Translations under genes and position numbers: made by a program
Assembly: GCA_015039465.1 (NCBI GenBank)
Contig: MU130378.1
Location: 376,570 to 440,569 of the forward strand
Origin: Phlegmacium glaucopus
Taxonomy: Eukaryota; Basidiomycota; Agaricomycetes; Agaricales; Cortinariaceae
Reading direction: 5' to 3'
DNA: 64,000 nt
In this document: positions 57,825-64,000 of the stretch, piece by piece
Position numbering within the stretch: position 1 is the first letter of the stretch
How the letters are laid out: every line of letters begins with the position of its first letter
The notes under the pieces: generated by a model
What the model saw: only the letters and a program-made list of their open reading frames with translations
The model's database searches: none
Told to the model about the DNA's origin: nothing

Positions 57825-60173
57825 ATGGCCGAGAATCCTTCTCTTGTACCCCCTCTTAATGCGTCACCAACCGACAGTGTTGAACAGCAATTCGATCCAT
57901 GTGCCACAACGACAGACGTACCGGTTGATGGTTCAGCGAGTAGTATAGCAAGTTCTTCAGTGTGTCTCGAAGACCCTAAGACCTATCATCACAATCTCTC
58001 CACCTTGCGGCTTCTCATCGTCCACATTGGGTATGTTAACCTTTTTCTATCTATCGCACCCTCGTCTCATGGCCCGTTCAGCGCTGCTTTAACGTTATTC
58101 CTTGCAACTACTGATGCTGTAAGAATCCACTGGATATTCGTGCTCATCTTTGTCTCATGAATCTTTGTAGACAGTTGTCTCCACGAGCTTGCCCACAATT
58201 GCCAGTGAACTACAAGCATCCCCAATCCAATATACTTGGGTAGGCGTCGCATACCTGTTGACCCAGACTGCCTTCCAACCCCTGTATGGAAGAGTCTCTG
58301 ATCTCGTGGGACGGAAGGTTTGTTGCTCATAATTGTTATATGGTCGACAATCCCACTTAGCTTGCTGTTCAGAATGTTCTCTATTCTAGCATTGCTATTT
58401 TCGCCTTGGGCTCTGCTTTATGCGGAGCCGCTCGGGTTAGTCTCCTCGGCTTTTAACAGCACTTACTTAACTGAGTCCGATTTAGTCGATAAACTGGCTC
58501 ATTGCAGCCCGAGCCCTAGCCGGCATTGGTGGCGGCGGTATCGTCAGTGCTGTGTGGGTCATAACTGCCGAAATTGTTGAGTTCAAACAACGTGCGACGT
58601 GGTCTCAAGCACTAAGTGTAACATGGAGTTGTTCGGCTATCGCTGGACCCCTTCTTGGCGGTGTCTTCAGTGGTCGTAAGTCTTTTTTATTTTATGAAAG
58701 GAGAGTGGAAAAATTCACCCAATACGGGTTTACAAAAGAACTAGCCACTGGTCCTGTTAGCTGGCGATGGGGATGTAAGTCCAGACCTATCTACATATTT
58801 TTGGAAATGTCTCAACCCTCCTCAGTCTATATCAACCTACCCATTTGCTTCGTTGCGTTGGTGGTACTTGCGACCTCACTTCGAGATATTCAGCTGAAGC
58901 AGGCCACTGATGTTTCATGGCGAACCTTGGCTCGGAGATTTGACTTTATTGGATTGTAAGCTTTCCAGATACTATTAACCACTTCTCTATTGATCACTTC
59001 AAACATATAGAGTTTTATTCATGGGAGGCACGAGTTGTATTGTCATAGGATTCAGTTTCGCTACGGAAATTGGATGTGCGTACCTTCACGCTTATTTCAA
59101 TAGATCAATTTCATTTATTGTTTGTGAAGGGGGTTCACCATCAATCTTGTCCTTGCTCATTATTGGAATCTTGGTTCTTCTATACGGCGGCTACCATGAA
59201 AAACACACGTCAAAGGAATGTCTTTTCCCGTTAACGACATTCAATGATCTTTCTACAGGTTACTTGTTCCTTTCATTTTCAAGAATCTCTCTGAATATTT
59301 TTAGTGGTTATTCTCATTATCTCTTTCTTGCATAATTTTGCATTCAGTGCCGGTACTTTTTATCTTGCACTCTTCTACCAGGTCAGAACGCTTTGGTTGT
59401 ACCTTATTGATATGTCTTGCTTACGATATAGATAGGCAGCTACTGGATCATCGCCCCTGGAATCCGGTATCAAAATCCTGCCTTACTCCCTTGGGTCGTC
59501 CTTGGCATCTATGCCGGCAGCTTGGTTCATCGGGTATTGGCAACAACGGAGTCATGATACCAGTGCTCAAAACTGGGTAATCTCGATTGGGTTGCTGATC
59601 TCCACCTTAGGTTTCGGTAGGAAAATGATCTCAGATAAGCTTGATCATCGCTAATTTTCCCGACGTCTTTCAGGATTGTTGAACCTTTTGGACGAGAAAG
59701 CGGACGTTGTCGCTCAGGTAGTATACCCTTTGATTGCGGGCTTTGGCCTTGGAATGCTCTTTCACGCTCCGTATCAAGTCTTTACGAGAGCGCTCAAACC
59801 TTGGGAGCTGGCCACGGGAACCAGTGCATTTTTCCTCGTCCGCTTCACAGGCGCAACTATGGGTTTGGTAAGTCTTTCTGGCTCACTTTTTGATGTCCGT
59901 TAATTCCTTCAAGGCTGTGGCAGGCACAATCTTCTACGAGGGGTTGTCGACGCGTCTCCCATCTGACTTTGTCGCTCAGCACCATGCCTTCTCACTCGAT
60001 TACAGTGGTATCAAATTCCTTGAGCCTGACCTGAGGGCGAAGGTTCTCCATGCGGTATCCTCTTCTGTCAAGGTACGGCGTTCTTCGAGAATTGACTCTG
60101 AGAAAATTAATGTTCTGCTTAGATGATATGGACGGTCTGTAGCCCCTGCTTGGGGGCCGCTTTTTTGGTATAA
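57825..60173 (+). CDS. MFS transporter, DHA2 (14-TMS drug:H+ antiporter) type
   Basis: Plasma-membrane exporter family. About ten exons. A ~65-residue cytosolic N-terminus precedes the first membrane helix. DHA2 features: LFLATTDATVVSTSLPTIAS (TMS1 motif D1), WVGVAYLLTQTAFQPLYGRV (motif A region), SDLVGRK, WLIAARALAGIGGGGIVSAV, SVTWSCSAIAGPLLGGVFSG (motif C) and SWRWGFYINLPICF. In the second half, LVLFMGGTSCIVIGFSFATE and VVYPLIAGFGLGMLFHAPYQ match helices of the 14-TMS family. Substrate is unknown; relatives export fungicides, mycotoxins or siderophore-like compounds. No biosynthetic genes are adjacent, so there is no cluster context. ATG at 57825 is preceded by in-frame non-ATG sequence only. 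Confidence 0.88.
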
Positions 60174-61443
60174 ACCCTCTTGACGAAATGGCCATGACAC
60201 TCATCATATCCTTAGATATCATGGCTACTTCGTAAAATTCCAAGCTCTGATTCCGCAGAAATGATGAAAAGTCATGAGAAGCCAACCCATTCATCGGCGG
60301 ACAAAGAAACCGTATGAGGTCGAGCCTTCAGCGACAGCCCCGTTTCTTAGAAAACTTCGGATACTTTTCAAGGGAAATGAAAATCCGAAGCTATCATAGA
60401 CATAAGAATAGCTCCCTCCCACAAAGGTGCCTGGTCCTAAATCCATGAGGCACTCGAAAAATCGCCCACCTTAGAATTGATTGTCATTTTTATATAAAAC
60501 AAATATTTAGCCTTGACTTCGAAAGCCGTATATACATCGATAGACTCTGAGGAAAGAATGTCTGGAGATTAGTTGAAGAACAACGATAGGAAATACTATG
60601 TCATGCTCTGATTACCTACAATAAATGAATTCGAGAAGACGCCGCTTCAGCAACTCCTTACGTTCATGATCAGTCATGATAAGATTCTGATATCCAGAAC
60701 TGAGCCAGGTTAATCAACTTCCTTAAGAGCTGTAACAGTTGGGGAGGCTAACATAATGAGGCCCGGACGGCTGAAGGAGAAGTGACATAGTAGCCTTTCT
60801 TCTCGATTTACCAGAAGATGTCATTTGGATGTCATACGAACGGTCCGGGTGGTACGTAGATCTTGAGGATATGCATGCACCCTGAGATGAAGAGAAGTCT
60901 GATGCCTGCAGGCCAATCCATTTCTCAGGTCCCAAGCTTCGATAGAGGAGCTCAGCAGGATGATAGACAAGGTTTACGGCTCCCAGGATCGGCATATCTT
61001 TGCCGTTGATTTGCAGTCTACTGCCCTGCCGGCTCCGACCCACGTTAATGCTCAGAGATACAGAGAGTATACAGATTGCAGTGGTGCATGTTTTGCATAC
61101 GACTCGGAGGGAATTTTAAACTCATAAACGGTTTGAATCCGTACTTGAAAGTCAATAATATATATGATAGTTGTCGCATTGGAAATGAATGCAATTTGCA
61201 ATTGAGGATCCTAGTGAATCCTGGTCGGAATTTGGTTGGAATTTGGTCGGAATCATTCCGAGTCCGAGCCAAATTTGGCTGGGTTCTCACTGAAAACTCA
61301 TTCCGACCAATTCTGACCATTCCGCTCGGATTCCGCTCGCTTTAGATGGCACACGACCGAAATAGGAGGAGTTGAAATATTGAAGACCCAAGTCCCGTCC
61401 GTATACAATAACAAACCATTTATCCCACAAACCACCACCATCC
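60174..61443. other. 1.27-kb gap; holds an inverted-repeat region
   Basis: 3' flank of the transporter and promoter of choline kinase. A minus-strand coding-like frame (60723-61043) includes MPILGAVNLVYHPAELLYRS but is not recognised and has no clear start; it may be a gene remnant. GGTCGGAAT-based repeats occupy 61223-61339. Confidence 0.45.
61223..61339. repeat. GGTCGGAAT repeats, direct and inverted
   Basis: Left part: three 11-bp units, GGTCGGAATTT, GGTTGGAATTT, GGTCGGAATCA. Right part (from about 61299): inverse-orientation units, ATTCCGACC, ATTCTGACC and ATTCCGCTCGG twice. A palindrome, AGCCAAATTTGGCT, lies between. The whole could fold into a hairpin of about 115 nt. It is 105-220 bp upstream of the choline kinase start. 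Confidence 0.65.
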
Positions 61444-62947
61444 ATGACGGTTCCAATAGCACTCCCTTCGTCGTCGTCGTCTTCTCTGGGTACCCCATCA
61501 AACACGTCAGTCTCACGACAGCTGTCGATGACCTCCCTCCAAGGTCTCGCAGATCGTATAACCGTTGCGAGCACCCGCAATAACATAGAAATATCAAAAG
61601 AAGTAGGCCTTCGCCATGCAAAGATTAAATTAGATGCAAGGTGAGAAGCTTTGCTATACTAGTATGTCTACACCACCACGGGCAGCGGCAACGGGTAGAC
61701 CAAGAATCATGGTGTGATTCTTGTTGTCAAATCTTACACTTACACTTCTGATACCCATTCCCCATCTAGACACTACAAGAAACCGCATTTTATCTTACAA
61801 CTTGTTGAAATTATTCGAATACTACATGTGCCCTCTTGGATTGCGGCACAAATCTCCCTAGAAGACATCATCATCCATAAAGTGTCAGGTGCATTGACGA
61901 ATGCAGTTTTCTTCGTATCTTGCCCGGCCGTGTCCTCTATATCCACTTTATTGCTTCGGATCTACGGCTCATCCTCCGAATCTCTCATTTCACGCCCGAA
62001 AGAACTTCACACTTTGCATATACTCTCATCTCAATACGAGATAGGTCCTCGGTTGTATGGCACCTTTGAGAATGGACGAATCGAGGAATACTTTGATTCA
62101 ATTACTTTGACCGCTGCCGACATCCGTAATCCCCAGATTAGTCGATGGATTGGAGCAAGAATGGCGGAACTCCACTCGGTCGATATAGATAAAGTAGACG
62201 GCACAAGTCGAGGGAAAGATCTTGAAATTGCAACCCACACCAAGTTGTGGGTGGCCTCAGCCAAAGAAGTACTGAGACTCCCTAGTGTCTCAGATACTTC
62301 TCGTCAAGAACTGGATTTATCCAGGTTCAAGGACGAGTGGAATCGCTATCTTGCATGGGCCACAAGGGAAGGGCGAGGACTCGGCAGTAAACGAGTATTC
62401 GCTCACAACGATGCCCAGTATGGCAATATCTTAAGACTCAAAGATAGTAGTGAAGGTATAGAAGAACACCGTCAGGTATACTCAATCTTTCTTCTATAGA
62501 TAGAACACTTCTGACATAAGATATTTTAAGATTATCGTAGTCGACTTCGAATATGCTGGCCCTAACCCGGCTGCATACGACATCGCAAACCACTTCCAGG
62601 AATGGACAGCAAATTACCACTGTCAAACACCTCATCTACTGAATCCTTCTCGCTACCCCACTCTCGAAGAACGCTGCAATTTCTATACATCATATCTACG
62701 ACATGCCTGCATGCTGGCAGAAGCTCCCATCATAGACGAAAACGAACTAGCCAACCTTGTCAAAGATCTCGAATGGGATGTCCGCATTTGGAGCGCGGCC
62801 TCCCATGCAGGTTGGGCTATCTGGGCTATTGTTCAAGCCAGAGAAGACTTAGAAAGTAATATTGCTGACGCCGAGTTTGACTATATTCAATACGCTAAAG
62901 GGCGTATGGCGTCATTTCGTGAACATATACAAGCAATTGGAATCTAG
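61444..62947 (+). CDS. CKI1: Choline/ethanolamine kinase
   Basis: First enzyme of the Kennedy pathway to phosphatidylcholine; phosphorylates choline (or ethanolamine) with ATP. Three exons (61444-61640, 61770-62475, 62531-62947) give 439 residues. A Ser-rich N-terminus is followed by KVSGALTNAVFFVSCP (nucleotide loop), LLRIYGSSSESLISRPKELH, LYGTFENGRIEEYFDSITLT, then the Brenner motif VFAHNDAQYGNIL and the choline-kinase motif VVDFEYAGPNPAAYDIANHF. The C-terminal helices include DVRIWSAASHAGWAIWAIVQ. All catalytic residues (Asp of HND, Asp of VDFEY) are present. Choline versus ethanolamine preference cannot be told from the sequence. Confidence 0.93.
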
Positions 62948-63576
62948 TTTCGAATATACGTTTTTCGACAATTAAATTGGGGTAACTGCTTGTTCCCAAG
63001 CTGTCGAGCCCGACTACAATCCATCTGCCAACTTTGCGATAGCTACGTCGCTGTCAATACATCGCTTAAGGCCTTCGGCGGCGGATTATTCGTCAATACT
63101 TTACATTCTCAAACCAATATAGAGAGATCTTAGATCAATCCAGATTCAAATGGAGTAAATTTCGTTTATATTTTCTTGCAAGTCATAAAATCATAATTGA
63201 AATGAGATAGAATAAAAATTGCGATATACTGAACAACTTGAAGAATAAGCTAGGCTAGGTGGGATTGATCAAGATGAATGACGAGGATCAGGGAGAAAAG
63301 GGTCAACAAGCAAGGTCATGAGGTGAAAATTTTTGTATAAAGAGCGCTCAGGACAGAGATAAAGAGATATACGAAAGCAAGCGAGTTTGAAAAGAAATGG
63401 CACTGTTGTCGTTAAAAGTATGGATGTGGTAAGAAGATTCCAACCTAACGTGGGTAAAAAAAAGACACTATAGCACATTCAGATTGAGGAGGCATATAAC
63501 AAAAATGTCCGACCATGGCGGGCAAAGCAAGGAAGATAAGAAAGAAATGGATAATTTGATCGGAAAAAAGTGGCAA
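62948..63576. other. convergent intergenic region
   Basis: 3' flanks of choline kinase (plus) and of the minus-strand gene at the right edge. No supported feature. Confidence 0.5.
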
Positions 63577-64000
63577 TTAAGCCCATGCCTTCTCGTGCAG
63601 ACGAGAAGTACCAACTGCCAACTCGGTGCTCGACCAAGGGGAGTTTGATGACATGATCTCGCCAGCGGGGCTCGCGCCGTTTGTGTAAGCAGTTGAAAGA
63701 CCGCTTCGAGAGAAAGAACCCCAATTTCCAGCACTGCCCGCGCGAACGTGTCCGTTGACCCTGGATTGTCCACTCTGGTTGTTTTCTCCAGACGCGAGGG
63801 TATACGAATGACTAGTAGCCGGAGGAGAAGGACTAAAGTTCACATCAACCTCTGATCCATTGAATGAGTGACGGGGGTTAGAATTGGAAGACGAAGCGGT
63901 GGTGACCTTTTTCTGAAGAAAAGAAAAAAAGAGAAGATATTAATTAATTAAATGATGCAATGGACGAAGATGGTAACAGACATTAGGAGGGTAGCCAACA
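63577..64000 (-). CDS. C-terminal part of a gene running off the right edge
   Basis: Last exon (about 63577-63915) plus the end of the preceding exon at the window edge (…GYPPN). The visible ~110 residues are Ser/Asn/Gly-rich and disordered: SSNSNPRHSFNGSEVDVNFS, SVNGHVRAGSAGNW-like stretches and a final TSRLHEKAWA. No domain can be named from this fragment. Confidence 0.55.

Noticed and set aside
60723..61043. 106-codon minus-strand frame ending near 60723
   Set aside because: Protein-like in places, but starts with GTG, has no recognised relatives and no supporting exons.

Overview
The window is nuclear DNA of a filamentous basidiomycete, most likely a mushroom-forming Agaricomycete. Genes lie close together on both strands. 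Most are broken by many short GT-AG introns of about 45-65 nt, often with a CTNAC-like branch site. The gene set is eukaryotic housekeeping plus fungal specialities (class III GH18 chitinases, large Ser/Pro-rich regulatory-looking proteins). No prokaryotic operons, CRISPR arrays, tRNA or rRNA genes were seen. Coordinates of intron-rich genes run from start codon to stop codon with introns included; joins were worked out by eye.

Layout. 1-1246: gene-free edge with a well-delimited hAT-like MITE (485-768). 1247-12464: Mtc1-like protein, complex I 30 kDa subunit, splicing factor SPF27/BCAS2, a 1,700-residue low-complexity protein of unknown role, succinyl-CoA synthetase beta. 12992-22362: DinB-like protein, class I histone deacetylase (RPD3), XPA/Rad14, peroxisomal acyl-CoA thioesterase, ribosomal protein eS27, BTG/Tob-domain protein. 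23976-39884: biotin synthase, an exonuclease-fold protein that has lost its catalytic acids, a basidiomycete protein of uncertain role, the 8.6-kb proteasome activator gene BLM10/PA200, a HIT protein, and TRAX. 39885-41642: long stretch without a supportable gene. 41643-46411: RING-finger protein, a low-complexity protein, a WRN-type 3'-5' exonuclease. 47291-51557: two tandem GH18 chitinases, the downstream one (49443-51557) with a CBM5/12-like tail and possible frame damage. 52156-62947: CK2 alpha, SET-domain protein, mitochondrial DnaJ (Mdj1), a DHA2-type MFS transporter and choline kinase. The right edge cuts a minus-strand gene.

There is no evident gene cluster with one shared pathway. 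Loose themes are mitochondria (complex I, succinyl-CoA synthetase, biotin synthase, Mdj1), chromatin and DNA repair (RPD3, XPA, SET, WRN-type exonuclease), protein turnover (BLM10, RING) and cell-wall chitin remodelling. The most unusual items are the catalytically dead REX4-like protein, the MITE with a perfect 8-bp target duplication, the chitinase pair with one perhaps decaying copy, and BLM10, whose gate-opening C-terminal residues sit on a tiny terminal exon.
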